From positions 310,001 through 374,000 of the forward strand of contig VZRG01000524.1 of assembly GCA_013397435.1 (NCBI GenBank): a stretch of 64,000 nucleotides of DNA, given 5' to 3'. Origin of the DNA: Erythrocercus mccallii (Eukaryota > Chordata > Aves > Passeriformes > Dicruridae). Positions 25,954 through 40,539 of this stretch are shown one piece after another. Below the pieces are notes generated by a model. That model searched no databases, was not told where the DNA came from, and was given only the letters and a program-made list of their open reading frames with translations. The position numbers were made by a program, and so were the translations under genes. Each line of letters opens with the position of its first letter. The first letter of the stretch is position 1.

Positions 25954-28507
25954 TGCAAAGTAGATGAAATTAAATGTCTTTTGTAGGACCAAACCATTAT
26001 AATTACTGTTTTTACCACACCAGGACACAAAGATGAGTCAAACATGCTCAGTAATTAGGCTTTCATCATAAGCCCTTGAAGAAATAAAGAGCAAATTGAA
26101 ATGGAGAACACTTCTGTGAAACATTTAAATGGTTCAGAATAAGTTGTCACCAACTGGATTTTTTCTATTTCTGATATGTCACACAATCCATATAAATTAT
26201 ATAAGATCTCAATAATGTACCTACCAATAAATAGACATAAAAATTTTTAAAAAGATGGAGCAATGACTTCTTTCATCTGAAAACATCTCAGTGGTCTGAT
26301 GTAACTATTGGCAGAATATCTGAGATAACCATTAATGGAAAAACCTTGGGAGAAGGATTCAGAAAATTAGAGAGTATACAGAGATATTGCATATATAATA
26401 AACACAAGATGCAGCTCAGTTTGCACTCCTTCCATGCTCTTCAATTCATTGACAAGGAATTTGCCTGCCACACTTGGGAATTCAGAGTATAACACTGATA
26501 AGCTCTAAAATGCCTTAGTTTTTCTCACTTTTAACTCAATAATATGATAGATGTTGACATGTTACTAACTTTCACAAGCTTCTTAGACTACTCAGATATT
26601 TCCTCAGTTAAGTAGAGGAAACCCTTGCTTTACTATAGGTGTGACAGAGCTCTACCAAAAAATCCATCTTCCCCCCACAGCCTGAGCAGCTCTCACTATG
26701 AAAAAAAAAAACCACAACAAAACCCAAAGTAATACAATTTAAACCACAAAATATATAGCCAAATTTTTGCACATATTTAGCAAGGCTATCATTTATCATC
26801 AGTTGCAGTTGTTAGACTTTTTTGTAAGAAACCAATCTCTGCTTTGCTTGGATCTAACTGAATCGCTTGTAAAGAAAAATCAACAACTTGAACATGAATT
26901 TTAATGGAAGTGGATTTTTTCTATTAATTTCATTGGGTTGATTGGTGAGCACAGCAACCTACTGATCTAAAGCATCAGATCCTAACAGCATCTCCAAAAG
27001 CTGAGGTACTGTAGGTATTAACCCAATCTGAGACCTAAGTAGTTTTTGCTCATTAGCAGTCTACTTGTGAAGTGCTCTTTCCCCATCACTTCTCCCTTCC
27101 AAGCTTTGTTATTTAACATTCCACAGTGAAAATAAAATATAACTATAGCTATGTCACCCTTAAACTTTCAAATATAGGAGGTTTTACTCTCTATGTCTGC
27201 TTAAAAAGTAGTTTTTTATTATCTGGTGTAGCTAGGATAAGTTATGCTTGCCATACATAGTATTTCCTAGAGAGCACAGGATTTTGGGGACAAAGACTGC
27301 CACCTTTTGGCAATAGTCTGTAGCAAAAAAAAACCCAGTTTTCTTATGTAAATTATCCTATTCTAGTGAACATCTTTATTATATTATTTTAGCATCTTAT
27401 ATCCAACAAAGTGAAGAACAAAACGTTGGGTTTAACTGAAGCCAACCTGAAAGAATTCCAACTTTTAGGATTGTTGCATAGCAACATAGGTTTTTTAGCA
27501 TGGAATCAGAGAAACTAGACCTAAAGGGTTTTTTTCTGGAGGACATTCTGAGTAGATAGCCCTGGCACACAAAGTTGAATATTACATAGGAAAACTCATT
27601 TTTTTTAAACATAAAAATATTTTTATGCACAATTTTTCCCCCATGCAGTACTGATTTAACCTTTGAGTAAGTATGCTCTATTCAGAAGGTAGAAGGCCTA
27701 AAGAAAAATTATTAAATAATTAGAAAATATCAGAATACAAATAATCTACTGCCAACCTTAAATGACATTTTCTACTTTTTGAATGCTTGACCTTGGAAAC
27801 AAGGATTTTTCATGATGTTTTGAGTGTTGGGGCTTTTTCAGTAGCTGAAATAAAAAGGGGTAAAACCAGATTCCATCATACAGCACAAGGGGTATATTCT
27901 CAGGTATTCAACAGAAAAACGTTTATATTAGACAATGAACTTGATGCAAAAAACAATCAGGGATGGTGGAATCACCAACCAGCAATGTGTCACAACCACC
28001 ATCTTCATAGGTCAAGGCAAAACAATTACTGAAATAAATTAACAGAATCTATGAAATGGTTGGATTCCATTTGAGAAATGCAAAACTGTACAGGTAGAAT
28101 TATTCTAAAACATGGACAGAAACCCTTGGGGAATAATTCAAGAATGGTTTGAAGCTTTGAAAGAGCCCTTAGAGGTTCCAGAAAATACTCATGATGAAAC
28201 ATGCCGTGAGTATGAAATATGTTGAGAGGTCCAAAAGTAATCAGTAACACAGAGACAAAGGAAGGACCAAAACAGGACAACAGAGGGCCTGAGAAAAGCT
28301 GGTAAATCAGCAGCATGAGAAAAAAAAATTACCCAAGTTTTTATTTTTACCAGAAAGTGTAAAAGCCAGAACTCACACAGAACAGCTGAGAAGATGAACG
28401 AAGATAACACTGATAGAGCCAGATTAATTTGCAACTTCATTACGTGAAGAAATCAAAGTTGAAGAATGAACACAGAAACGCAGATATATTTTTGTTAAAA
28501 CAATTAT

Positions 28508-28767
28508 GGACAGATCAAAAGAGTATTTTACTGAGCATCTCAATGCTGAAATTCACAAAAGCAATCAGCCTTTTTCCAGACAGCTGAGCCATTTGTAGAA
28601 GAATGAAATTGTGAAGAGCTTCAAGAGGCAATCAGAATACTGAGGAGAAACAAAAGCACCAGGTGTGAGTAATCTTGGCACAGAATTATCAAGAACAAGA
28701 GGGGAAAGGAAGTCAAACATTTTATAGAGGTATTTGGTTAGTTTGACTTTGGGGAAAATTTTCAAAC
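28508..28767 (+). pseudogene. Decayed LINE reverse-transcriptase fragment
   Basis: Plus-strand translation in shifting frames gives a recognisable LINE linker and early reverse-transcriptase region. DRSKEYFTEHLNAEIHK starts at 28508; EELQEAIRILRRNK is at 28613-28654. After a one-base shift, APGVSNLGTEL is at 28656-28688. After another shift, a segment ending IWLV, stop, LWGKFSN reaches 28767. The order 'KEYF..LN', 'EAI..L..NKAPG' and 'W..GK' matches the start of the RT domain in RTE/L2/CR1-type non-LTR elements. At least two frameshifts and several stops make it non-functional. I cannot decide the clade by eye. The flanks 27800-28500 may hold more of it but show no clear motif. Confidence 0.6.
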
Positions 28768-28929
28768 ATTAAGAAAGACACATATGCTGTATTAAAAAAT
28801 TAACAAAAATAATCTAATTTCACAAAAAAATAGTCTTACATTGGAGAATAGACTTTTGAAATATTATCTGTTCTTAAAATCAGTTACATTTCCAGCATGT
28901 TAAAAACATATCTTTCTTCTACAAATGTT

Positions 28930-29050
28930 GGAGGGGTTTTTTTGGTGGTTTGTTTTGTTTTGGGGTTTTTGGGGGGGGGTAGGGGGGCTTGGTTAGGTTT
29001 TTTTGATGTTGTTTTGGTTTTGAGTTGCAGGTGTTGGGGTTTTTTTGCTT
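28930..29050 (+). repeat. G/T-rich low-complexity tract with G-quadruplex potential
   Basis: About 120 bp made almost only of G and T on the plus strand, with a nine-G run, a six-G run and several G4 runs separated by short T-rich loops. On the CACNA2D3 transcript strand the same tract is C/A-rich. Confidence 0.85.
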
Positions 29051-29704
29051 GCTAGTGGCTTTTTAATTATATTAAAGACACATAATCTATAAAAACCAGG
29101 AACAACAGCACTCTACTCTTGATTTTAGGAACCTAAATATCATGAAAATTAAAAGCTCACCCCCTTTAAAGACTGCATTGAAAACCCCTTGCCATATGGA
29201 ATTTCATTGATTTAACTGAATTTCAGCAGTATAATTCTGCTTTTACTAGTGGGAGTCATGAAAGCAGATGAAGGGTAGCAGAGCACAGCAGAGTCTACTA
29301 CCTGTCTGGCACCAGAGCCATCCTGCACAGATGGAAGAGGGATATGGTACAGGCTTCCAGGCTTCCACATCACACAATTCACAGCTCTTTGGAGCAGGAT
29401 AACAGTACAAGCTGCTTTAAAACTATTTTGCTGCTGTCAGCAGGACTTCCATATGGGGACTGCCATGTTCCCACTGCACGTATTACACGGCTTGCTGAAG
29501 AATGTGCCATTTCCAGTCTTTTCAAAATCATCTCCTGGTGGTCAGGCTTAATGTCTGCAATATCCTTGGCCTTGACAGTTTTCAACTGATTGAGGAAGTA
29601 AAGAAAAACATTTTTTTAGAACTCTTAGGTATAAAGGCTGGGCTTAGGGTTGTAAAACAGTATCATCTTGGCAGCCTCAACTCTGAATTCCTTTGGTGTT
29701 GAAT

Positions 29705-29775
29705 TTTGGGAAACATTTTTGGGGGGTGAAGGGAGGGGTAGGTTATTGTTGTTTTGGGATTTTGAGGAGTTGTTT
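29705..29775 (+). repeat. G/T-rich low-complexity tract
   Basis: A shorter tract of GGG, GGGGGG, GGG and GGGG runs with T-rich spacers, 0.7 kb from the tract at 28930. Confidence 0.7.
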
Positions 29776-32700
29776 TGCATATGCTGCTTACTCTGCTCAA
29801 GTTAAGTCTTTTCCCAATAGGTGTTTGAACTGTTTGCCAAACGATATTCAAATAAAAATGTGTAAGATGTTTCCCATGAATCTTTAAGAAGTATGAATGA
29901 TGGCTAAGTCATAAACTAATAAAACTTGCAAGGTCAATTTTATTACACAAATGTGTAACAGACCGTGCAAATGGCAATTAAATCCGGAATTTTTTAAAGT
30001 TGGGATATTGCTTTCTTCTTCAGACATTCAGTAGAGATTTCCAAAAGCAGGCATTGAACCCCAGGGATCTCCACTGAAACATCTAGGAAAATATTTCAGT
30101 TCCTCATTAAGAGAAACAGCAAAAAACCAAAGAATAAGCCCTTTTAGAGTAGTAAAATACTACAGTAGCTCTAAGTATCACAGTGGAACACTCCCATGTA
30201 TAAATATGGGTATTGATTAATTCAGATCCCATTTTGGTACAAAAGTTGCACTGAGCACCATCACTCTTAACTGTCTGCGGAGTCAAGGTAAATGGAAGAA
30301 TAACACAATGTCTTAATTTTACTTTTTTATACATGAGTTGTACATATTAACTTTTAACATCTGCAAAGAAACAGTCAGGGAAATCTGCAACTCCAGCCCC
30401 ACCCTGTTTACCCCAGCCCATACAGAGAGGGTGACCTCCAAACAAAGAAAGTTATTGTCCCACAGTATTTCATCAGGCAGCTACTTCAAATCTACTTCTT
30501 AATAAATGGGAAAACCCATCTTAAAGTTTGTAAAGAAGATATCTAGGTTAAAAGCTAATAGAAAGTCCCAGTATTACTGTTTCTGACCATTTTCTGCCCC
30601 ACCCTTGTAAGCAGTTTCACAGATAACACTTTCATTGATGCACACTTCACTGGCATGGGCTGGTTTCCCAAATTATCTACATAGTGATACAAGTTTGCAC
30701 TGTTCTTAAAACAATTTTATCTCCATTTTAAAAGACTGCAGAAAAGGTAAAGAAAAATCTACCACTCTGAGTCAGCCAACACAGTAACAATATTGTTTTG
30801 TTTATGAGTCCCTTCTCCATTTTGGTTTATGCTTATGTCTTTCCTGATGCAATGGAAGTATCAAAGGATATGCTAATGATAAGCTGTAGTGGGAGTGCCA
30901 GATAACACTTGAAAGGTGAAATGCATAAATCTCAAATAACCTTAGTAGGATAGTCATCTTCCCTGAAACACAGTGCAAAGCCACTCTTTTTGCATCACAT
31001 TACTCAGCCTCAGAAATTAAGAAATAAACCTCAGGTCTGGGGACTTTTTTTCTCTTTTGGGTTTAATATATCTAGAGCTAAATTTTACTTGGAAGTATCA
31101 CTTCTTTGAAACGGGTAGTGTATTGTTTCAGGTTCAAGAGTTAAAAGGATAAAAAAAGAGGTTTATGCTCTGTAAGACAGCTGATTGTTTGCTGCAGGTA
31201 TTCTGGTAATACTGCACAAAAATAGCCATTCAGCCACCTCACATTACAGTATTAAATTCTTGAGTTCCGTGTGGCAACTGCTATATTCAAATATTGTTTA
31301 TATATAAAGATCAAACCTTGAAAAATTACATGGTTTGCTCTGCTGAGATGTCTAACTATTGATGTCCCCAAAGTAACTTGGAGTCATTTAGTTCTCAGCT
31401 CATTTAACAGATTTTACACAGATGTTTTTCCACATCAATTAATATTGTCTAAAACATTATAAATTATTAAATTCTTTCATGCTAAAGACAAACCAAATAT
31501 TAGAAACATTTCCAACTAACCTGCATCTAGCAATTATCACATTTACATTATGAAACACCAAAGACTCTGTACATCACTTTTTGCAATCAGAAATCCTACT
31601 TTATTCAGTCTACTTTGTCTTTGCACATGATTGTAAGGCAACTGTTTTAAAAAAGTTTTATTCTAAAAACTCAAATGCAGAGGAATCTTGCATTTTCAAG
31701 CCATATATTATTATTATGGCACAGACTTTTGAACTCTAAGAATGGGACTGACTAATTTGTCTTAAACCAAAACTAGAAGAGATGTTAAGTAGCTAGCTTG
31801 CTTTATAGTATGGATAGCCTTCAATTGAACATCTCAAACCTGACTCAGGATATTTTACCAGCCCTGACACCATACAGAAGTGTCAGCAGTGTACCAGTCT
31901 CCAACTTGTCAAAAAAACCTCCCTTTTCCTTGTCCCAAAAGATGATAAATATGCACTGTTTATTTTTAATTTTAGTAATGTTACCTGAGAAGTTGTTGAT
32001 TTTTAACAATTATTCTTTAGTCATTCATACACTTTTCTATCCTATATATTAGCATTGCATACAGTGGGGAGAGCAAGAAAGAAGGAATGTGCTTTGTATT
32101 TGGAGAGGTCAAAAGGAAAATGTGAGGCTATTTGTTGTGCATTCCTGTTAGAATTCATTCTACTTCTGTGAAAGGTAAACCTACCTCCCACAGGCTTTTA
32201 CTGGGGAATCTTCTGCTGCACCACAGAAATGAAGCCATTAATGATGCTCTTCACAATGGAATCACATACACACTCACATCCATTTGCAGGTCTCCAACAG
32301 CTATTTGAAACCTATTTTTTTTCAGGGTCTCCAAGTATGGCATTCAGTCAGGGATCTCAGGAATGGTATCCAGCAGAACTTGTACTTTGTCATTCCAAGA
32401 GTTTAGAGGGCAAGTAGAAAGTGGTCAGGATCAGCTACAACACACGTTCACTCAAGAAGTTCAAATTCATCCTTTGACATATCAAGATTTAGAAGTTTGG
32501 AACCACCAGATAAAACAGCATCAAGAATCCCCTTGTTCTGGGATCAGGAGAATGACTCCCTTCCTATTATTCATATTCCCATTTTAATCATTGCCCACTG
32601 ATTAAAACTTCACTCAAGTAAGCCAACCTTAATACCACGTTCTCAAAAATTATTGCAAATCTTTGGTTTTTACAAGTTCCCAACTTATGTAGGTTGACAG

Positions 32701-34496
32701 GGAAGGAGTTTGCCTGATGTGTGGCAGAGTTCTTTATCACCAGGGCTGGGCAGCTCCTGGCACAGCTCATGCTGTCTGGGCACAAACACTGCTGGTAAGT
32801 CTTTTTGGAGAATTTAGTCATCTTTGGGTTGCTTTGTTCATTTTGGTTCCTTAAGAAGGTAATAAGCAAATAAATACCCTTAGATTTCAGAGTACTTTCT
32901 AAGAGATACCAAGACAAAATCATCTGCACAGGTGCCTGAACAGCAGAGAGAGAAGCTAGTTCCTTGAGAGGGATGGAAATCATTCCGATTTCAATTTTAT
33001 GTTAAGTGCTAACAGAGGATTTTAGAGCAGGCATCTGACCCAGCCAGCACTGCTCTGGTTCCAGAGCGATTTGGCTTCCACAGATGTTCACTTTCACAGT
33101 CACTCATTGCAGATCTCTTCTTCAGAAACACAGATTTTGAAACTTCAAAGCCAATTAATTCTGTCCTTCAATCTGAGAGAAAAACCACAAAGCTTACTAT
33201 GTCTACAGCCCGACCGCAGAGAGGGGAAAACAAAATCAAATCAAACAAGCTGCTGCTTCAGGTGGCAGAGAAAATGCACTGGGGAGGAGGGAAGTTTAGG
33301 AATACTACATCTTGCTTATTAACAAGCAGGAAGATTAATATCCCAGGTGCATCTCTGTATTTGCATTCATGGAATTATCCTACCAGGGACCAGCCAGAGA
33401 GTGAGTGCAAGGATTTGTAGATCCTTCCTGGACATAAGAGGGCTAAACCAGCCCAAGAGCTACAGAAATGGGAGAGACCTCTGCTAACAAACCTCCCTCC
33501 ACAGAAGGCTACAGGGGAACGGGGCACGGCTGTGAGGGGAATGATAATTCTGGGCTGGTTTATTGTCTGCTGGAAGTAATGAAATGAGCCAGAGTGACAT
33601 TTCATCCTTGAGGTTTAAGGTTTATTTTAAAATCCAAGGAAAATGAATCTCAGAGATATGGTGAACTCGGACTGACAGATTTCACACAGCTTACCCCAAA
33701 ATTAATAAATGCCTTGGTGGTGTTCCTTTCCCTCTTTTTTAATTAAGTGACATCCAGATAGAGTAGACAGAAGTATTAAAATTAAAAGATACACCAAATC
33801 TTATTACTAGTGTTGCTGTTCCACAATTCCAGAGAGGATTTTACCATTTCCAGAAACTCTCTATATGTCTGAATAGTTTTTGTCTTGTTCTCAGGCAAAT
33901 TTGATGCCAATTCCAGAAGATGGGGAAACTGCCATACAGAATTAATTTCAGCTGCAATTCCTATTTCAAAGCCTCTCTTTGAAGGTAGCACATGAGCAGA
34001 TTTGATATTCTCAGAACATATGTATTCATTGCATATCTACTTTGCCTGACAGTTTGAGACATTTAAATATTCTCTCTCAATTGCAGTGTTCCACATTTCA
34101 CCTACATCCCACAAAATCCATTGCTCTTAACCTTTTCCTTTTATATCAAACAGTACATATCACGACATATTCTGAATTGTGAGGAACATCCACAGAGCAG
34201 AAATACCAGGTATTCCCTATCACAAAATTCAAATTAATTGCTAAAATGAGAAAAAGATAAAAAACACAGCTTGGGAACCACGTTGCAACAGTGTCTCTTG
34301 CCAAAGGCAAGTTTCTGAGCAAGAAAAAATGGTCCTTTACAAACCCTCAAAACCGTCAGTACAAGAGCTGCCCATACATCAAAACTGAAGAAAACTAAAT
34401 GGCCCTCAGATTTAGAAAGAGAGCTTGATTTCAAGTGGAAACAAAAAGCACAAAGCTGTTTTTCAAAAATTACCTAGATTAAAAACTTGACAGGCT

Positions 34497-34539
34497 TGTG
34501 TGTGTGTGCGTGTGTGTGTGTGCGTGTGTGTGTGTGCGC
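34497..34539 (+). repeat. (TG)n microsatellite with CG interruptions
   Basis: About 43 bp of alternating T/C-G dinucleotides, mainly TG with CG at regular points. Alternating purine-pyrimidine sequence of this kind can adopt Z-DNA and is often length-polymorphic. Confidence 0.95.
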
Positions 34540-37500
34540 AAGGAGAGAAGGCCAGGTTTGGTACAAGTGAAAGACTCTGAATACATGAGAGCCAAGGATC
34601 TGGGTATCTGCACTCCTAAACTCTTATTTGGATAGACGGATTCTAGATTTGAGCTGACCTTAAAAAACACCCTCCCCTGCAATAGAAATCGTTGAGCCCT
34701 GAAATTTTCTTGTTCAGTTTAGTTTAATTAGCTTTCTACACTGAAATCTCTCTCCTTGCTAGGCAGCTGCTGAGTCTATCCTTTTCAGGCTCTAAGCACT
34801 CCAGAGCTAGACTGGAATTCCCTTCCTACACCTGAGAGCAGGTATGTGCATTCAGACCACAGAGCCCGTCTAGACCAGAATTGTCTCACAAGTGGTCAAA
34901 AGAAATCCAAGGAAGTACAAAGTAACCATCCACATGCCAGGGGTACCCTGCCAAGCTTGCTGTCTGCAGCTCTGGGACATCACAAGAGCTGAGCAGCCTC
35001 CCTTAGGCACTGCAGTGGAAAACAGAGCAGCTGCTTGCTCTCCAACCCTCCCCAACATTTGTGATGCTACTCACTCCCACCCTCAGCTCTTTTTCTCAAG
35101 AATGAGGAATTCACATGCATGGAATCCTCTTGCAACAAAGACATTCCAACCTGCAATTGCCTTTGCTTCTCTTCTCTGAGCTTTGTAAGTCCATTATTGC
35201 TTTCCTAAGACCTGAAACCTGCACTGCTGAACTTGCAGCTGTGCTGTGAATTATGATATTAGCAAACAGCTGACACAGAAATGAGAGAGTTCACAGGGGC
35301 CTTTATTACACCCAAAAGCACGAGGTGAAAATCCTCAGCATAAATCTGAACACAGCTACCAAACCATGAGCGAGGCTTTGAGGCCTCAAATGCGATGTGA
35401 TGAAGCCTGGAGGGCGAACACATGAGCCAGGTGGTTGCTCCTGCTGCACCACTTGCCTGGACCAGGAGACCTTGGTAAAACTTCTGGTATTTCCTGGTAC
35501 CAGTCACTACACATCACAGTATCATTTGCCCTCAGCTACCAGAAACAGATATGTTTTCTGATAAAAAATATTCATCTGTGCTCAAGGACTGCAAATGTCT
35601 TCTCTGAGTTTCTACTTACATAAAAATGGGATTTTTCTCAGTGTTTTTTTAAAACATATTTAATTCTCTATTTTCTATCAGTTCACAATCCCAGCGTTTT
35701 TCAAATTTTTTTTTTCCTCTTCTGTACTACCTATTTTGAGATGAAAAGGAATTAGAATAGAAATACTGGAAGTGCCATATAGCATTTCTGGGCAAGGAGG
35801 AGAAGCAGCTACAGGAGAGACCACCGGTTAAGACACCTGAAACACTGAAAGGGCTTCCCAAACCCCATAAAGGGCATGGGGGGCTCTCCAGATCTGCATT
35901 AAGACAGTAAAAGTTAAGACTTGGAAACAAGCTCCTTCTCAGCTGTTGCACACAGAGGACATTTGAAATTCTCTATTCTCTTCTGCTAAAAAATAATTGC
36001 ATGTATTGAAAACGCTGAGGTTCATAACAAGCCTCGAGATCTTTAGGGATGGTGAGATGGAGAAGCTTGGTTTTAGTAGAACATTACAAAAGATGAGAAC
36101 ATCACCTTTACTATCATATTAAGTTTACAAAGTTTAAATCTAATATAACCTTTATTTTTAAGTTTTATTTTGCATTTTTAAATTATTATTATTTATTAAA
36201 TCAAAATGCTGCATGTTATAAAGAAATCACTAGGAAAGACCAAATTATCTCTGCTGCAATTTGACAAGACAATGGAGCACCTACTCAGAGACGGCCAAGT
36301 TATGATTCACTAAGCAGAGTCAAGGTTAGACCCAGATGCCAATAAAGATTCATTAAGTATGAAATACAATATCAGCAGTGTCTTTGTAATGACCCAAAAG
36401 CTAATTTTGGCTTAGAGTACTCGAATTCCCCAAAGAGACAAAGGGAAGAGGGAACAATTTCACAGCTTTTAACCATAAATGTGATAATATGTAAAACATT
36501 TGAAAATATATTAGGAGCTATATAAAAGTGAGAATAGACAAGTGAAATAAAACACTGCAAATTAAAAGTTTCTTTTTTATTCTAAATCAAACAATTATTC
36601 ATTTTCCTAGTTATTTTAATTTTATTATGATTACTATACCAAAAAAAGTTTAAATTATTTTCATCATATAATTCATATATGATGTAATATCAGCAGGCTA
36701 AACTAGCTTACTAACACTACAGCACTCAGAGAAAGAAATAAAAGTCATGCTTGTCTATTCTCAACTCTTCAAAAATAAACAGCATAAAAAATTACTAGAA
36801 AGGAAGGCTGTATTTTCAAAAGAAGCAGAATTGTACAAGAGGAAATACTGAGTTTAAAATGCCCTTTTTGAAGGAAAGATGGAAATAAAATAAATAGAAC
36901 AACAAAATGAAATCTTATCCCAATAAAAATGTATATTAACCCCTTTGTGTTTTTATTAAATTTTATGGGCTCTTTTCATGCCAGTAGGTAATTCTTGTTT
37001 GTCTCCCAAAAAGCATTATAAGAAACCAATACTGAAATCAGACTGAATGAAATTTCATCCAGGATTTAATTTTATGTTCTTGCACTTTGGTCTGAAATTA
37101 AATGTTCAGCCACTGAGGATTGCAGTGCTATTAATTTCTGGAGTAAAAATCACCACAGCACTTTCTCATTTCACTTCTTAAAGCCTTATTGCTTTGTAAC
37201 ACAAATAAGGGGAAACAAATAACAGACATTTATAACAGATAATGAAGACATTTCTCCTGCAAAACACTTTCTTAAATTCAGTCCCATTAGCAATAACTCA
37301 CATGTGCTGTTGCAGGCTGGTCCAAGCCCTCTGTGAAATCAGTTGCTGGTGTTAGTAATTTCTATCTGAACAAAGGTCCATACTGCAATCAGGATGGCTC
37401 AGTCAATATGTTAACTATGACAGACTGAATGCAGGGCATTCAGCAGGTTTTGAAATGAAATTATTTTTCTCACCACACATGTTGATTGAAAGGAAAAGCA

Positions 37501-40500
37501 GACAAAATTTACTGTCCAAGATGTTTTCCTTTATACCAGCAGCAATGATAACACAACAAAGCATTTTATGTGATATTAAGGACAAAAAAACTCTTAATTG
37601 CTTTTATTTTTTTAATATGAATATATTTTATATATAACATCACAAGTTTTTCTACATCAGAGCTTTAAACTTTTACGGGGTTGCAGTGAGTGAATGTCTG
37701 TGAGTTTATCTTGCCTTGTAAGTGCCTTGTAAGACTTTTACTTCAACAAATTAAAATTAACCAGAAATCAAGTATACCATCCACATCAGCACCCACAGGG
37801 TTTCCTGACTTGAAGAGTTGGACAGCATGGATTTATCTTGTATGGGAGCACAGTAAGTGTAGGGCTACGCCGATGGAGCACCTGCCCCAGGACTGGCATA
37901 AACTCTCCTGGAAGAAATGCACAATGTTTATGCTCACTTATACTGCCAGGTCTCTGAATTCCAGAACAACATTACACTTACACCTGAAATGCTGAGCATC
38001 CTCCTGAGTCCTGCTCTACAACACAGTCAGAATAATGCAAGATTAATTTGTGTCTATGACAGGAAGCACTACATTACACCACAATTCTCATCTCTACTGC
38101 AGGACGAAGCTATTTAAGACTTCATTCATTCATGCATAATATATGAAAGGCTTCTACGTTTGTCTCAGCTCTGCCATTTTAGATGAAACATTTTAGTTAT
38201 GTCGTTTAGAAAACCCAGAGTTTGTGTTGATTACATCCTACATCCCTTTAACTGGAGGAATCCTCAACAGGGGCAGCTGGACTTTTACAATTTTGCAATT
38301 ACGGAAGATAATGTTTCTCCTTACCTGCCACATTCTAACAAGCTACGAACAGTAAAAACTCATATGCCTACAGATTGTCACAATAATATGTGCCATAAAG
38401 ATGTTTTAAGAACATATAACATAAAAGCCATTGTTTTATACTTTACTTTTTAATCATTTTTAAAGTATGCTCTATTTTTCTTCTGGTATCGTAATAAAAC
38501 CACATCCTTTTCTATGCCATCACCTGACTGTATCATCAGGGACTATGATGACACAACTACATTCTCTCACCTGTTCTACTCATATTCCATATATATATGT
38601 ACAGAAAGAAGTCTTGCAAAAATCAGTCTGGATTATATCTACATGACAAAAACCGACTTCAAATCCAGTAATTAGTAAATTATTTCTTTAAGATATTCCA
38701 GTAAACTGCTCTATGCTTCCTTCCTTTGCTGCAACACAATATTTCTTAATATTTCTTCACAATAAATGATTTGTTGCACCAAAGCTTTTCTGAAGTGGTA
38801 GCATAACTCTTAAGTAATTGATGTTTAAAATATAGAGTGCAAAAAGAAAACACAACCTGGTTTTAGACATGGGGAGGGGCTGGAATCATTGCAAATTTCT
38901 TGGTGGCTCTCTTAGGGGATAGATAAAATATAAAAGCTAGTGCTAGTGCTAGACTAAACAACTACTATGCCTTTGTTTTGAGTATTTTGTAGAAGAAAAT
39001 CCAAGTAGCTTTAGCTACAATCGATTAACTGCTTTCATTTCAATCATCATTTCTAGCACTTTGAAAGAGTGGAAGTCCTGTTTTTAAACCCTTACCTTCA
39101 AAATAAACACCTCATTTATACCCACAATGTATCTTGATACGTTTTATTTCTTTCATTATTATTAACAGCTGTAAAGTTCCCCTTGTCTTTTTTTCCCCTT
39201 GTCCTTTCCAAGGATGGGTACTGGTCCTGCAAACACATGCACTGAAAGCAGAGAGCACCATAAGGGCTTAGAGCCATTGCCTCTTTAGAAATTGCACACT
39301 CAGACAAGAGAAATTAAACATTTTCCTGGAATTTCACCTCAGATCATTCACAAAACAATCCCTTTGTGTTCTTATATGCTCACAATGAACAGGTAAGTCT
39401 AATATGATACATTGATAACATTGATAAATGTACAGTTGAAAGGTGAAATCAGGTCAATGCTGATTTCAACAGGTTTCCAATGATAAATACTTTGTTTAAT
39501 TATGGGTGAAAGTAACAAAACCACCATCACAGTTTAAAAATATCTCAGGGGCAAGGCAGTGGGTAAACAGAGTAGAATGCAAGATGAAGCACCACACGGT
39601 GAGTAACCCAGCAGTGCAAAGCAGACTTAACCATGACTAAGAAAACATAATTTACAAAGGATTGAACAGAAAGAGGAAGAAAAATCAAGAAGCAAAATTA
39701 AAACATCCAATAAAATGTTAGAAAAGCGGGAGAAATTCTTTTTAAAGTAGCAAATGTTGGCAAGGAGACAGCCAGACCACACAGGATAAGGGAGGAAAGT
39801 GTCAGATAATATTGATACAGTATGGAAGAAGCAAATTAATTACCTCAGAGTTCAGAACAAAAGATACAAAACAGTGATCAGGAATTTTATAGTATTTTTT
39901 AATGAGAACATATGCTTACAAAAAAAGAAGAAAAAATAAAGAACAAAGGTAATTAAATAATTTCAATGAATCTCCAAAAGCAAGAGTTACAATAGTTTCT
40001 GGCTTCAAAAAGTCTGTCAAGGCATTGATAATCCCTTTGGTGTACACTGTCACACACTCTCATTTGGAATTGCCTAAAATAATTAACTAATCTCCATTGC
40101 TGCAGCTTCCCAGCCACACAGGCCTCCTCCTTAGCCATGGAAAACTGCAAGCCATTTGTTGGAGTGTTTGATATATTGCATTATAGTCACTGGGAGAGAA
40201 ATGAGGTAATAAAATGTATTTCTCCCAATTAATTGTTGTCCTCCAATGGAGAAGGAGGTCCTGGGGAAAAGTTCAAAACTGCCACCAGCAGCCACAAACA
40301 GAATGCAGGATACTGCCTGTGACCTACAGAGATGTAGATCTGGCTAAAAGAGGTGAACAATATTTGATTGTTATTAGAGTAAAATTCACCTCTTTTCTTT
40401 CTGCTCACATCCATCAACATTCACATGTAACAAAGCTGTTTCAACATGCAAAGAGAAGACAGAAAAAAATCCTCTGAAGACCCCAGACTATTTTAAACCC

Positions 40501-40520
40501 AAGGTATCTCTCTGGGGGTT

Positions 40521-40539
40521 TTATATATATATATATATA
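40521..40539 (+). repeat. (TA)n microsatellite
   Basis: A run of about nine TA dinucleotides lies between two short GGGGGTT-type blocks. A similar shorter (TA)n run is at 475-489. Confidence 0.9.

Noticed and set aside
28026..28440. Overlapping minus-strand open frames beside the LINE remnant
   Set aside because: They are opposite to the LINE reading direction and their hydrophobic translations show no family features.
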